Shown: in pieces, positions 11,867-23,012 of the stretch
Layout of the letters: each line of letters starts with the position of its first letter
Numbering within the stretch: the first letter of the stretch is position 1
DNA from: Notospermus geniculatus
Taxonomy: Eukaryota; Nemertea; Pilidiophora; Heteronemertea; Lineidae
Direction: 5' to 3'
DNA length: 64,000 bases
NCBI GenBank assembly: GCA_002633025.1
Contig: NMRB01000347.1
Span: forward strand, 302,080-366,079
Position numbers and translations under genes: made by a program
Notes under the pieces: model-generated
What the model saw: the letters and a program-made list of their open reading frames with translations, nothing else
Told to the model about the DNA's origin: nothing
Databases searched by the model: none

Positions 11867-12875
11867 GTGAGTGATGTGTCGAGATCGGCTCCGTGTCTTG
11901 AGGTGTCATGCCTGTCACTGATGTGCATATCTGCAGCATGACATTATGAGTCCGCGGCAAATTCCAGCGGGGATTTTACGTTAACCAGTAAGTGGACCTA
12001 TTAACCCTTTCTTCTCATCGTGTTGCTTTTGTGTTGTTTGTACCAAATCTCGGGCGTGAAATAATGACAGCTTCTAAGGTGAAAGACATAGCTTCCTACC
12101 GGACTCGATGGACCCTCACATAAGGCATCAATCGCCAGCACTGTACCAGATCTCCAGGCAGATGAGTCTTTGAAAAGAAATAATTGTGACCCGCTCCAGC
12201 AAAAGCAGGTGGTTTTTTGCAGCTGATCATCATTGGTCATCAGTTTTCACAACTATTATCACTGCTATCCACTACTATTGTCAACCTGCAGAGATGTACA
12301 TTCCAGCTATTGTGTTGTAAGGCCATTGACCCTTTCCTTGGTTGCGACATGCGCCTACTTCAGCTATATCGGGTCACAATTGGAGTGTTATAGAGTACTT
12401 TTGTGTCAGATATGGCCAATTCTGTGTGTGATTATGGATGCTAGTAGCAGGTGTTGATCCTGACCTTTTCATTAATTGATCAAAAAAACACCTGCTGTTG
12501 TCTTAATGATGTGGGATTAACGATGCATAAATCTCGTCAGGCTGAATACGGATGAGGTGCTGGGATTCAACTCAATTCACGTCAGCCAACTTGGAAGTGG
12601 AATCAAGTTCGTTCCCAACAGCTGTTCGTAGATGTAGATGTTAAATGTTCATGTTCACCTGTCTGCATGTCAGATCCCAATGAATTCTTACTTGTATACC
12701 GGTAGTTTTGACATCCTTATGCTGATTTACATGTACATATTGACCCACTTTCAATAATTCCTTTAATGAGATGATCATTGCCAAAGAGTTCAGGATAATT
12801 GCTCAGACAATCTGACTTTGAAATGACACAATGAATCTGAATTAAAAATGGTACTTTTCAATGAACATTCGACAG

Positions 12876-14501
12876 GTCCACAGATGAAGTTTTCAATCAG
12901 AAGGCAGCTCAACCTAAGCATCTGTGTCACTCACTGATTGATCTTCTAAACCATGTAAGTCATCTTGGATCAATTTCCTTTCAGAGCAGCAGCTTAAAAA
13001 CTACTCAGTATTGTCTCTTTTGCTCCTATGCTACAATGTAGCACTACATGTAGTAGTGTGGTTGTCCTTTGCTTAGTACAAGTACATGTCACAAGAAGGG
13101 GGTGTCCAGTGCAATTAATCATCTTGGGGTTGATTTATCTCCTGGGTGGACATCTGTTGTATTCAATCATACATCCCAGTTATTATGTAGGTGACTAATG
13201 AAAAAGTTGCCAGATGTTGCTCGGTGATTTTAGGTCATGGTCTTTTTGCATTCTAGATTAGTCCAAGCTTCAAGAGAAATTTCTCAGTCCTGCTGAAGAA
13301 GAGGTAAGATGAGCGAATCCTCGTGAAGTTTATTCCCATTTTGTCTGGTTCAGATAGAAAATTTGTCAAATCTCTTATCGTGGGATAATTGGGCTTCACA
13401 AGGTTTTCACAAATTGTCAAAAACTGTCCACAGGTCTTGCATTGCCTATCCAAGCTTGACCTGTTGTATTGAAAACAAGAAAGAACATCCTGCTGGTGGA
13501 AACCAAGAGGGACAGGAAAACGCTGCAGTCTCGTCAGTTGCTCAATGCCTTCATGCTCATGCACCAGCAGCTGTGAAAATTGTCTTAATCTTTAAGAATC
13601 TTTGCAAGTGAAGATGGATGCTTCTTTCATTAACATCTACGCTGTCTCATTAGGGCTCAGAAGCACCCATTTGAGCGAGTGCCTACACCTTACCAAGTCT
13701 ACAGTTGGTTGGCCCCACCACAAGAACACCAGGTTGATCTCATCAGGGCGGAGGATTGTAAGTGCTCAGTTGTGAAAACAATATCTTTGTCTCCTAATAC
13801 CATTGTTGTCAGTCTGCCAGTTTCCACCATGCTGTTGGAAGACTGACTGATAGGATCTAAAAACCTCTGTGGAAGTATCCTTAAGGAGCAACCAGTCCCT
13901 GAAAGATTCCCCCAAATGCCCATCTACAATACAAGCCTGATATTCTCTTCTTTACAGCCTTCTCAGCCAAACTTGCTGGTGAGGAACATATTCCCGGTCA
14001 AACCAGAGATTGGAATGAGGAACTGCAGACAACCAGAGAACTCCCCAGGGCAAATCTTCCAGAACGACTGATCAGGGAACGGGCTGTCTTCAAAATCCAT
14101 AGCGACTTTGTGGCTGCTGCAACCAGAGCAGCCATGGCTGTCATTGATGGGAATATCATGGCCATCAACCCTGGAGAATCTGCGAAGTGAGTTCATGTAT
14201 CTTGACTTGTTCTGAGACTGATTGGTCTAAGCTCCCAGAGAGCAGTGGAACTGGGCTGCCTTCATTGAATGTTGTTAAAATCTTCCTAGCGGGTTAGTTG
14301 AGTAGAAGTTATTGTTACCTGGAAGAATATGGCTCTAAGATGAGGCTGGGTTATAGTCACCTCCATATTTGTATCCAAGCTCATGCTGTCTCTTTCAGAA
14401 TGCAGATGTTCATATGGAACAACATTTTCTTCAGTCTTGGGTTTGATGTCAAGGATCACTACAAGGACTTTGGTGGTGACAGCGCAGCCTATGCAGCTCC
14501 T
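12876..14501 (+). CDS. CLUH: CLUH exons 7-11, second (probably allelic) copy
   Basis: Exons 12876-12954, 13257-13303, 13654-13757, 13958-14186 and 14399-14501 repeat CLUH exons 7-11 of 4401-6664 with intact splice sites. Coding changes are few and mostly silent, for example aaa to gaa before the exon 10 donor. The tail of exon 6 is present at about 11965-11996, cut at the junction with the preceding block. Introns differ more, including a 684-bp transposon absent here. As written, these exons lie downstream of exon 21, so they cannot belong to one sensible transcript. I infer an uncollapsed haplotype rather than a functional second gene; a genuine partial tandem duplication is the alternative. 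Confidence 0.85.
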
Positions 14502-14558
14502 GTAAGACATCTGTTCCTCCTCTCTGTCATCTCTGTGCCTTTCCACAGCATTTTGAAG

Positions 14559-14559
14559 N
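14559..14559. other. Single-N contig join that deletes CLUH exon 12
   Basis: Left of the N matches up to 6720 and the right side resumes at 7216. About 495 bp containing exon 12 is therefore absent from the second copy. Confidence 0.9.
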
Positions 14560-14720
14560 AAGTAGAAAAGAATGACTGAGGCCGAGACCAATACCGGTAT
14601 TAGCTCTGATCTGTAATCTTAGGTTAGTTGATGTTACCATGATACTCTACTACAGCCTATCCTCAGCTAACGCCAATGGAACAAATGTCATTTGAACGAT
14701 GAACTTTTCCTCTTTCTCAG

Positions 14721-17700
14721 GTATTCTTGAGCGTGAACAAGAACAGTCAGTTGTGTATGGTTCCATTGACTTTGGAAAAACAGTGATCACGAATGAAAAA
14801 TATGCAGAATTGGTAAGCATTGTAATCAACTTACAAATGAAAAGAATAAGTTCGTTGGTTCAGTGATTGCCATGGAACAAGGTGAGTGCACTCTGTAGGT
14901 AGGAATGATATAGCCCCACTGTTATACTCTACTTGCGTGCCCAACTGTCTTTGCCTCAAATGGTAAACGAGGACATGTTCATGTAGGCTGGAGACTTATC
15001 TTAACAGCCATTGTAATATTGTCTGTTTCAGCTGAAGAAGACAGCTGCCCAACTCAAAATTCGGCCGCACAAAGTTCTGAATGAGAAAGGTGAAGAAGTG
15101 GAATTACTCTCCTCTGTCGAATGCAAGGGCATTGTGGGTAACGACAATCGACACTATGTCCTTGACCTGCTACGGACGTTTCCTCCAGATGTCAACTTTT
15201 TGCCAAGTGAGTTGTTCCTTGATCATGTCCAACTCTGCTTTATGAGGACATGACTGGAAAGTGCTTTGTGTGTTCCTTTGATATCAGTGACCTTTCGTGG
15301 CTGGTTCCACTGTCAGTTAGAATATCTTCATGGGATTACAGCCATTGTCGTCTGCACAATTGTCTCAAGCCAGTGTCTGAATTCACAGGACACTGGCGAT
15401 TGATTTGTGCTACAGTAAAGCAAGTATTCGCTAACACCAGAAGGGCAGCAATGCCCAGTGACTGGGGTTTGATAGTAGGACTTGCAACAACTGTACTATG
15501 CTGAGTAGTTTACATTCGATTCGCTATGCTATTGAGATGGTTATTCTGCACATACTAGAGCCCATTGTCTCAAACCACTGGACACTGGGTGTAGAATTTG
15601 TGCTACAGTAAAGCAAGTATTCGCTAACACCAGAAGGGCCACGTAGCCCAGTGACTGGGGTTTGATAGTAGGACTTGCAACAAACTGTTATCTATGATTA
15701 TGCTGAGTAGTTTACGTTCGATTCGCTATGCTATGGAGGTGGAATTATTTTGCGCATACTAGAGCCCATTGTCTCAAACCACTAGACACTGGGTGTAGAA
15801 TTTGTGCAACAGTAAAGCAAGTATTCGCTAACACCAGAAGGGCCTCATAGCCCAGTGATTGGGGTTTGATAGTAGGACTTGCAACAGTTTTTGAACAGGT
15901 TATTTCCATTTCATAAAAACAGGTACAGTTTATTGAAGTGGTAGACTTATCGAAAGAAAAGCGGCACCAAGATGGAAATCTGATAACTTTGATGAGCAAA
16001 ATGTCTTTCTTGATCTTTTCCAGTGGAAGGAGAAGAGCTCAGCGATGCTTTGAAAAAAGAAGGATTCCCAGTAGCACACAGACATAGACTTGTCTCTCTC
16101 AGACAGGAGCTTATTGAGGCATTTGTGGAGTAAGTAAATTCAGTCACCTTCTTTTGCTGTGTTGAATACTTCGCCTCGGATCAACCTGAATCTGTGTCTT
16201 CATTAGTCTTGATGCCTGGGTTAGTGGTTCACCCATTGTCTGCTGTTACACAGAATTTCAGTTAGTGTATTAGCCTGCATCCCGTGATATTGGATAATCA
16301 CAGTCTGGACTTGAATGCTTTATTGAAGTATACCTATTTCAGGACCAGGTATATGGGATTTATCAAGAGTGCTGCATGGCAGTTCCAACAAATGAGACAG
16401 AAAAAAGAGAGCGAGAAACAGAAAGAAATGGAGGAAAAAGAAAAGGTGAGGGTTACTTCATTGTGAATTTGAGGAGACCTTGGACCTGTACTGAATGTTC
16501 ACAGTGTTGCTCTTTCACATTCAGAGTCAGAAAGTCAATGTCTCCTGCGTTCTCGTCATGTAACTTTAACTGCACAATGTACCAAGCCCTCTGTCTGTTT
16601 CACAGGACACTGGGTGTGGAATTTGTGCTAAATTAAAGCAAGTATTCGCTAACACTAGAAGGGCAATCTTGCCCAGTGACTGGGGTTTGATAGTAGAAGT
16701 TGCTACATTCACTGAGGCCTTTACATTGTAACCAGTCTGTAAACACCTTTTTTGGTGCATGTTCATGATGACTGAGGCAATTTCTTGTTGTCCTTGATAC
16801 TCCGATCAGTATGGGCACAAAAAATACGAGCTTACTGTTTGTTGATTGAGCAGTGAGTGCGAATTTGTGCCAGATCAAAAAGCAAGTACTGGGTCATGCC
16901 AGGTAGAGAGTTGCCTGGGATGATAGTAGCATTTGCAACATGTGTCAACTTTGTAAGAGGTGATTTGAAAAGAAAACATCGAAAAAGTCCTGATATTCAG
17001 CTCAGGCCTGCTCTCAGGCTGGCTTCTCACAAGGTCAGCACTCCTCTTTCTCACTCAAGTTGGCTTACAATGGGCAATTTGGCCACAGGAAGCTACATTG
17101 TATGGGCAGTCATACATGTATGTGTCGCTGTCTAGCAATGATGATTTGTCCACTGAAAGCCAACTCTTGTGTGGAGGAGGGCCTTAAGCTGGTGCCCCCT
17201 TCTTGTATGACATCAGATGAAATCTCGAGCTTATGACATCCTGTTCTGATTTTAGACACCAGAAGTTGAGTCGGCGACTGGTGACAGTGTGGAGGTGGAG
17301 GAGGCAAAGAAATTGGTGGAAGAAATAATTGGTCCTGACAATCAATCATGTTAGTATTGCTGGATACTTACCTTACCTCGGGTTGCGGAAGAATCATGTC
17401 AAGAAAATAAGTCATCTGAGCAGTTGCCTTGCTCAAAGCATAGACTGGTACTTTTCAACCAGGCATCCTGTCAGTTTCGAAGGCAGTGATGACATGTTTG
17501 TGAATTGTTCTGATTCCAGTTGAAGACAGCAGTAAGGAGATCGTACGAGCTGCTGCTAAAGCCGTTGGTTCACTATCAGAGAGTGCATTTGACTTGACCT
17601 TCAATCCCGATGTATTCCAACCCCACGTGAAACACGCTGGTGAAGATGTAAGTGAAATTGGTTCATCAGCTACCGAAATGTTGAGCCAATGGTTTGGTCA

Positions 17701-20700
17701 CTTTACCTCTTTCGGCTTATACCTATAAATTTAGGCAATGTCGTGATCAAATGTTTTGTTTCATCATCGAAGTTCTACCTGAGGGTACGCTGAGAGGAGT
17801 TATTTCCAAGCAGGAGTCATTCCTACCCTGTCTCATTTTAGCTTGAAAAAGCAAAACAGCTCACAAAAGACGCTGCAGAATTCTTGGTCGTCAGTCAAGT
17901 CCCTCAGCTGGTGAAAGAATGTCTGGAGCACCAGGTGGCGCCCATTGATGGTCTCACACTCACAGAAGCTCTACATCAACGGGGCATCAACATCAGATAT
18001 CTTGGAAAGTTTACAAAGCTACTCGAGGAACATGTTCAGCTGATCTACATTCACGTAAGTTCCCTTCGTATGGTTCTGGCTTCTGTCGTGTTGGCCACAT
18101 GTATGGTTTGTGTGATAATGAAACTCAGTTGTGATTGTGAAACAGGTCCATCACAACCTGGATTGACCCGTGTGGCACCAAAGCCCCCAGCGGCCCATGT
18201 ACGACTTCTTCCCTTGATTGTTACCAATGATGACAAAATCCTGAAAATCTGACTAATATATGGAGGCCTGATTAGTCTTCCTGAGGTGACAGCTTAAGGG
18301 ATGACTTTGATATTATTCAGGAGAGAATTCATGCAGTTGTCAACCATCAGTTTGTTGTGGTGTCTGGGGAGCCGTGTATGATAGAGTTGTCAGCTAATTC
18401 TGAAAGGATATGCAGTAGTCTTCTACTGTCTGAACATTCTCTTGCAGGGTATAGCCATCGGTGAAATGGTAACACGAACAGCCAAACACCTCTTCCATAC
18501 TTACATGCAAGGTGTAGAAATGATGAGCCTAGCTAATGCTGTTAGTCACTTCCTCAACTGTTTCCTAGGGTCTTGTCCTACACTTCATGTCCAAGCCAGT
18601 CCTGATGATGTAAGTATGGCTGCTACATGATGTGGTTATAGAATGTTCATAACTGCTTTGTGGAAACCCAAAACAATGCCTGGGCTATTACCTGACATTG
18701 GACTTGTATTCTATAAAAAGTTTTACAAATTCCTCTTCAGGCACGTTCAAAAAAGAAGAACAAGAAGAAAAACAATAAATGGCGTTGGTTAACTAGTCCT
18801 GATAATACTGAATGGGCCTCTGAAACACCGAGGACTCTGTGGAAGAAAATCTCAGAAGATATGTCAGCATACTTCCTATACAACTTGGAATGGTGAGTGA
18901 TGTGTCGAGATCGGCTCCGTGTCTTGAGGTGTCATGCCTGTCACTGATGTGCATATCTGCAGCATGACATTATGAGTCCGCGGCAAATTCCTGAAGAATC
19001 TTCACCAGGTAAAGGCAAAGTTTGCTGTCCATCTGTCTCTACCTGAAATCACGATATGTTTTCTCTTTTGTCTTCAGTGACTCTGTTGATGCCCTTGTGG
19101 AGAAGTACAATATGAACAAAGCCTGTCTACTTCGTTCATTCTGCCAGAAGTTGGGAATACAGATCATGCTTAGAGATTACTTTATGGATAACAAGCACAG
19201 ACCAGCCTTCTGTGAGGATGACATTGTCAACATGTTCCCTATTGTCAAACACATACATCCAAAGGTAAGGGAATATGTACAGTTCTGGTGTGTTGAACTA
19301 GAGTCTCTAATCTATTGTATATTTTGTATAGGCTGGTATTTATAAAAGTTAGCAAATGCTTTTACTTAAGATTTGTACAGCGAGGTCCAATGTAAATGTA
19401 CTACAAAACCTGAAGTAAAAGCATTTGCTAGCTTTTATGAATACCAGCCACTGTCTGAACTTCAGAATGGGCTAAGTTACCAGTGATGAGACTTTGCATT
19501 TGTCCGACACAGTCATGGGGCTTTGATTAGTCTTCCTGAGGTAGCGTAGCAAAAACGAACCACCTTATTCTGAGCGAGCTCTGTTAAATCCCTCAAGTAG
19601 CATTGCCATTAGTGGCTGCTGTCAGAGAGATGGCTTGTTCATACACCTTGGCTGTTTCCAGGCATCTGACGCCTACCACTTCTTCACGAGTGGACAGACG
19701 AAGATCCAACAGGGATTCTTACGAGATGGCCATGAACTGATCAACGAGGCACTCAACTTGCTCAACAATGTCTACGGACCGATCCATCCAGAAATTGCCG
19801 CCTGTAATAAACTCCTAGCCAGACTGAACTACATCATGGGAGAACACCAGGAGGTTAGTAGGAGATTCTGACACTGACAAGTCTTGTCCATATTGTGAGA
19901 TTTCTTCTGAGGTTTGCCTTTAACATCGCAAAGGACAACTTCATTTCCATCTCTGCTGAGATTATCACTGCGTGTGTTTCCATTCCAACTCATACAAGTT
20001 GAGGTGACCTTGAAAGGTCACCTTTCAAGTGACCTTTGAACTCTCTCTTCATGTTCTCTTCTTCAGGCTCTTGCATACCAGCAGAGAGCAGTCCTGATCA
20101 GTGAACGTGTCCTTGGTGTTGACCATCCCAGCACCATCACAGAATATGTGAGTATGACTAACATCTCAAGAAAATGAGATGAAACTGGCTGGTAGGTGTC
20201 AGAATGTGATTTGAAGCCCGACTCATTGCATAATACCAGGCACAGTGAGCTTAAATGTATGTTTGCTGTTGAGACAAGAGTTTGTATTTATCCATGTTGC
20301 ATTCGTTTCCTGTTGATCACTATTACAGTGTCCACCTTTCTATCTTCACTGCAGGCCCACCTTGCTCTATATTGCTTTGCCAACAGTCAGATTAGCAGTG
20401 CTCTTAGATTGCTCTACAGAGCTCGTTACCTTGCCCTCTTGTGTAGTGGAGAAAATCATCCAGAGGTGGCGCTCATCGATGTAAGTTTATGAAGTTTATT
20501 CCTCAATTTCAGGTCGCCATGACCTACTTACACAGTTGATACAGTTTCCTCTATTCATAATTGAAGCATGGGGGAGGATTCCTTCTTCATGAATAGATGC
20601 AATGAATAGATGGTCACCAAGGATGACAACTTGCCTCATAATCCTGACACAATACTGTGGAGGTTTGATTAGTCTTGCTGAGGTGACTGTTTCACTAAGC

Positions 20701-21949
20701 CGTGCCGCACAAATGAATGTTTTAGTTGAGTATACCACTCACTGTTGATATGATCATTCCAGAGCAACATTGGACTGATTCTCCATGCCATTGGAGCCTA
20801 TGATGTCTCACTCAAGTTCTTAGAAAAGGCATTACAGCAAAATACTTTGTGAGTATGAAGAAATGGCATGACCATGACTTTCATCATTGTTAGGCACTGA
20901 GAAATGTGTGGCATAGCTTGGCACCAGATTTTAAGTTCAGTCTGTACTTCTAGCTGGCTAGGAACATGACTCAATCATGTCTACAAAAGACTGCCTTACA
21001 TACCAGAAGTATTGATGCTGGTATGTTCAATATCTCCACCATTCCTTCACAGGTTCTTCGGAGCAAACAGTTTGAAAGTAGCCATGGGTAACCATCTGGT
21101 GGCTCGTGCTCAGTCATGTCGCGGTGACTTCAGAACTGCTCTGAATCATGAGAAGGAAGCATACAACATCTACAAAGATTTGGTAAGCTATGGCTTCGTT
21201 GATTTCAGAAGTATTGGCCTAGGTTTAAGTTTCTGACGAGAACACTTGATCAGAACACTTCAGTCAAAGCTTGTCTGATTATACGAGTTGATGACATGGT
21301 GTTGTGCTTCAGTTGACCTCAATTGGCCGAGTTCTCTCTTCCAGCTCGGGGAGGACCATGAAAGAACAAAGGAAAGCTCGGAATGTCTGAAACATCTGAC
21401 GAAACAAGCCGTGGTGCTGCAGAAGAAGATGAATGAGATTTATAAAGGAGAGAAGGCAGTCACTTTACCACCCCTCCAGATACAAACTCCCTCACTAGTC
21501 AATGTCCTTGAAACACTCAACGTCATCAATGGAATCGTATTCGTCCACCTCAGGTAAGAAAGATTTCTGAAAGATTTGTGAAAAAGATGACATAACTCAG
21601 CTGGATCTTGCCCTTCAATTACAAATGTAGATGAATGAACTACTGGTCGTCGTGTGCGTCCTTGTATAAGATGATTCAATTCGGTTGTTTTGTGTTCCAT
21701 TTCAGTCCTGAGGATATTGAAAAGTTGCGGAGCCAGGTATTGCCCGATAAAACAGTCTCCAAGGAAGAGAAGAGCTCCGATTCTTCTTCTAAAGATGACA
21801 CGAGTGACTCGAGTGATACCACATCTGGTAACGAGACTTCTGAATCATTGAAAGAGAAGAAGATTCATGTTGAGACTGAGCAAGAAGATTCCAATGTAGT
21901 AAACGGCACTGCTGATAATGACCCTAAAGTGGAAGAAGCTACAAGATAA
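14721..21949 (+). CDS. CLUH: CLUH exons 13-29 (C-terminal half with TPR repeats and stop)
   Basis: Exons: 14721-14812, 15032-15206, 16024-16129, 16343-16445, 17257-17349, 17520-17647, 17842-18054, 18448-18609, 18741-18892, 19078-19264, 19662-19853, 20067-20147, 20355-20480, 20763-20848, 21053-21182, 21345-21553, 21706-21949. The first nine repeat exons 13-21 of the upstream block; exons 22-25 are single in the window. Exons 23-27 encode the tetratricopeptide repeats, e.g. [21 protein letters not shown] and the segment containing [20 protein letters not shown]. These helical repeats resemble kinesin light chain TPRs. The C-terminus is Ser/Asp/Glu-rich and low complexity, ending ...EEATR. Exon 12 is missing immediately upstream at the N (14559). 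Introns 14, 16, 19, 22 and 25 hold predicted snoRNAs. The 3' UTR probably runs to the AATAAA at 23965. Confidence 0.92.
15354..15492 (+). ncRNA. Box H/ACA snoRNA, array unit B1 (allele of A1)
   Basis: Counterpart of 8010-8147. Here the 3' hairpin has the standard GCAAGT/ACTTGC closing stem and intact guide strands, ACA at 15487-15489, hinge ACAGTA. This allele looks more functional than A1. Confidence 0.75.
15548..15685 (+). ncRNA. Box H/ACA snoRNA, array unit B2
   Basis: Same fold as A2-A4, with GGGC/GCCC hairpin tip, hinge ACAGTA and ACA at 15680-15682. The unit period to B1 is 194 bp. Confidence 0.75.
15752..15889 (+). ncRNA. Box H/ACA snoRNA, array unit B3 (allele of A4)
   Basis: Same fold, hinge ACAGTA, ACA at 15884-15886. 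It precedes the exon 15 acceptor by about 134 nt. The array has three units here against four in the other copy. Confidence 0.75.
16572..16710 (+). ncRNA. Box H/ACA snoRNA, unit B4 (allele of A5, CLUH intron 16)
   Basis: Counterpart of 9410-9548: hinge AAATTA, ACA at 16705-16707. The closing stem carries a C-to-G change (AAGTTGC instead of AACTTGC), which weakens pairing with GCAAGT, so this allele may be less stable. Confidence 0.6.
16814..16943 (+). ncRNA. Box H/ACA snoRNA, unit B5 (allele of A6, CLUH intron 16)
   Basis: Counterpart of 9653-9782, nearly identical, with stem GGCACAAA/TTTGTGCC, hinge AGATCA and ACA at 16938-16940. Confidence 0.62.
18220..18290 (+). ncRNA. Box C/D snoRNA in CLUH intron 19 (allelic copy)
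   Basis: Same as 11163-11233 with two substitutions outside the boxes and D guide. C box ATGATGA, D box CTGA at 18281-18284, terminal stem GTTACC/GGTGAC. Confidence 0.75.
19331..19449. mobile_element. Palindromic MITE-like hairpin in CLUH intron 22
   Basis: The arms GGCTGGTATTTATAAAAG and the complementary CTTTTATGAATACCAGCC continue inward for about 40 bp with few mismatches, around a short loop. No ORF. It belongs with other window hairpins whose ends read GG(G)C...AT..CATAAA. No clear target duplication. Confidence 0.7.
19476..19545 (+). ncRNA. Box C/D snoRNA in CLUH intron 22
   Basis: Terminal stem GTTACC/GGTAGC, C box GTGATGA (19483-19489), D box CTGA (19536-19539), D'-like CCGA. The D guide GATTAGTCTTC is identical to that of the intron 19 snoRNA although the rest of the sequence differs, so it is a paralog and not an allele. 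Confidence 0.72.
20002..20042. promoter_or_regulatory. Cluster of nuclear-receptor half sites in CLUH intron 23
   Basis: A perfect palindrome AGGTGACCTT-GA-AAGGTCACCT is followed by TGACCTTTGAACT, which on the other strand is AGTTCA-A-AGGTCA, a DR1 element of the RXR/HNF4 type. Binding is inference only; a chance occurrence is possible. Confidence 0.3.
20613..20687 (+). ncRNA. Box C/D snoRNA in CLUH intron 25
   Basis: Perfect terminal stem GTCACC/GGTGAC, C box AGGATGA (one change from RUGAUGA), D' CTGA (20644-20647), D box CTGA (20678-20681). The D guide GATTAGTCTT is again complementary to LSU rRNA AAGACUAAUC. It ends 75 nt before exon 26, the spacing typical for efficient intronic C/D snoRNA processing. 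Confidence 0.72.
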
Positions 21950-22891
21950 TGGTGAAGAGCCTTAGTGAAAACAATGTTTTGAATGTCAGTTGGATCAGAC
22001 TTCATCGTTCTCTCATTCCGTCAGTTGTTGGTTTCATATCGGTCAACTTCCTCAAGCACAAACTGAGGTCCACCACTGGTATTCATTAGACCTTTTCATC
22101 TCCAGTGTTCAAACTGTGCTCTAAGTCATGTTCTGTAACCTGTGTGACTGGACCGTGTATTTTGTATGCTCCCTGCCAACATGAAAATTGTCAGGATGTC
22201 CTTGCCTTCCAATGATGTACTGGAGATAGCTGTACAAAGTGTTCCATGCTTCAACCCCTGTTTGACTTGTATAATTCTGGTTAGGAAAGGGGTAAGATTA
22301 AAAGCTTTGATTTGATGACTAAAGAAACGCCTTGTGCTTTCTTCAGCTGTTTTCTGTGACAAATGCTTTGGGTGAGGTTTGAATGCCATGATCATGATGG
22401 CTTTGATTAAATATAAATAATGAGATTAAGCATGTGTTTAATGTATTGTAGCAGTGTCTCACCTCCCAAGTTTCAGTCATCTGACTCCAGTGGAGTGGAA
22501 TAGTTTGTAAAGAAGACTAGACAAAGGGAGATATGGTGCATGAAGTTGCAAGATGATTTCAGTTCGTTATATGGGCACAAATTTGTTAATAATGCATGAC
22601 ACTTTTCCAATGCCTATTGGTTTGTGGATAAAATATCTGAGAAGGAGGAACATTGGATAATATTTACTATCTATGCATGTCTAGTTATGTCTGTATATGT
22701 ATGGTAGGCATTGTTTGATGGAATGGTAATTTATTGATGAGAGCTTCCTCCAAGTGCACATTACATGATTATGTTGAGTCAAACATGCACCTCTGTTTGT
22801 AGCAGCTGAATGTGTTGTAATCAAGAGGACTAGATGCTGATATGTGTTTTGAGGATCTTGAGGTCTTAAATTGTAGTTGGGTATTAGTCAT

Positions 22892-23012
22892 CAGGGAGGT
22901 TTCGCAAGCGCCCGGTTAGGCCCTACGACGACGTTTATCTATTGTGTGGGTATACCCAAACAATAGATAAACGTCGTCGTATGGTCTAACCGGGCGCTTG
23001 TGAAACCTCCCT
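22892..23012. mobile_element. 121-bp palindromic MITE, polymorphic
   Basis: Near-perfect hairpin with ends AGGGAGGTTTCGCAAGC and the complement GCTTGTGAAACCTCCCT, centre gggtataccc. The other allele reads gtattagtcattggcacc with no insertion (about 29281-29298), consistent with a 2-bp AT target duplication. It lies in the CLUH 3' UTR. A related copy sits at 24888. Confidence 0.88.

Larger units (their letters stand above)
3457..11967 (+). repeat. Long tandem block 1, copy A
   Basis: From the end of CLUH exon 6 to just past exon 21. At about 11965 the text changes without any N from sequence matching 18997 back to sequence matching 3456. Compared with copy B it has a 684-bp MITE (4703-5386), an extra H/ACA unit and many SNPs and indels. 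Confidence 0.9.
11968..18998 (+). repeat. Long tandem block 1, copy B
   Basis: Repeats 3457-11967, minus the MITE, minus one snoRNA unit and minus about 495 bp (equivalent to 6721-7215) at the single N 14559. Exons are almost identical and introns moderately diverged, the pattern expected for alleles in a highly polymorphic species. Confidence 0.9.

Noticed and set aside
11967-18998. A second functional CLUH gene
   Set aside because: No promoter or exons 1-5 in front of it, exon 12 missing at an N, and its sequence flows into the same single 3' half; the haplotype explanation is simpler.
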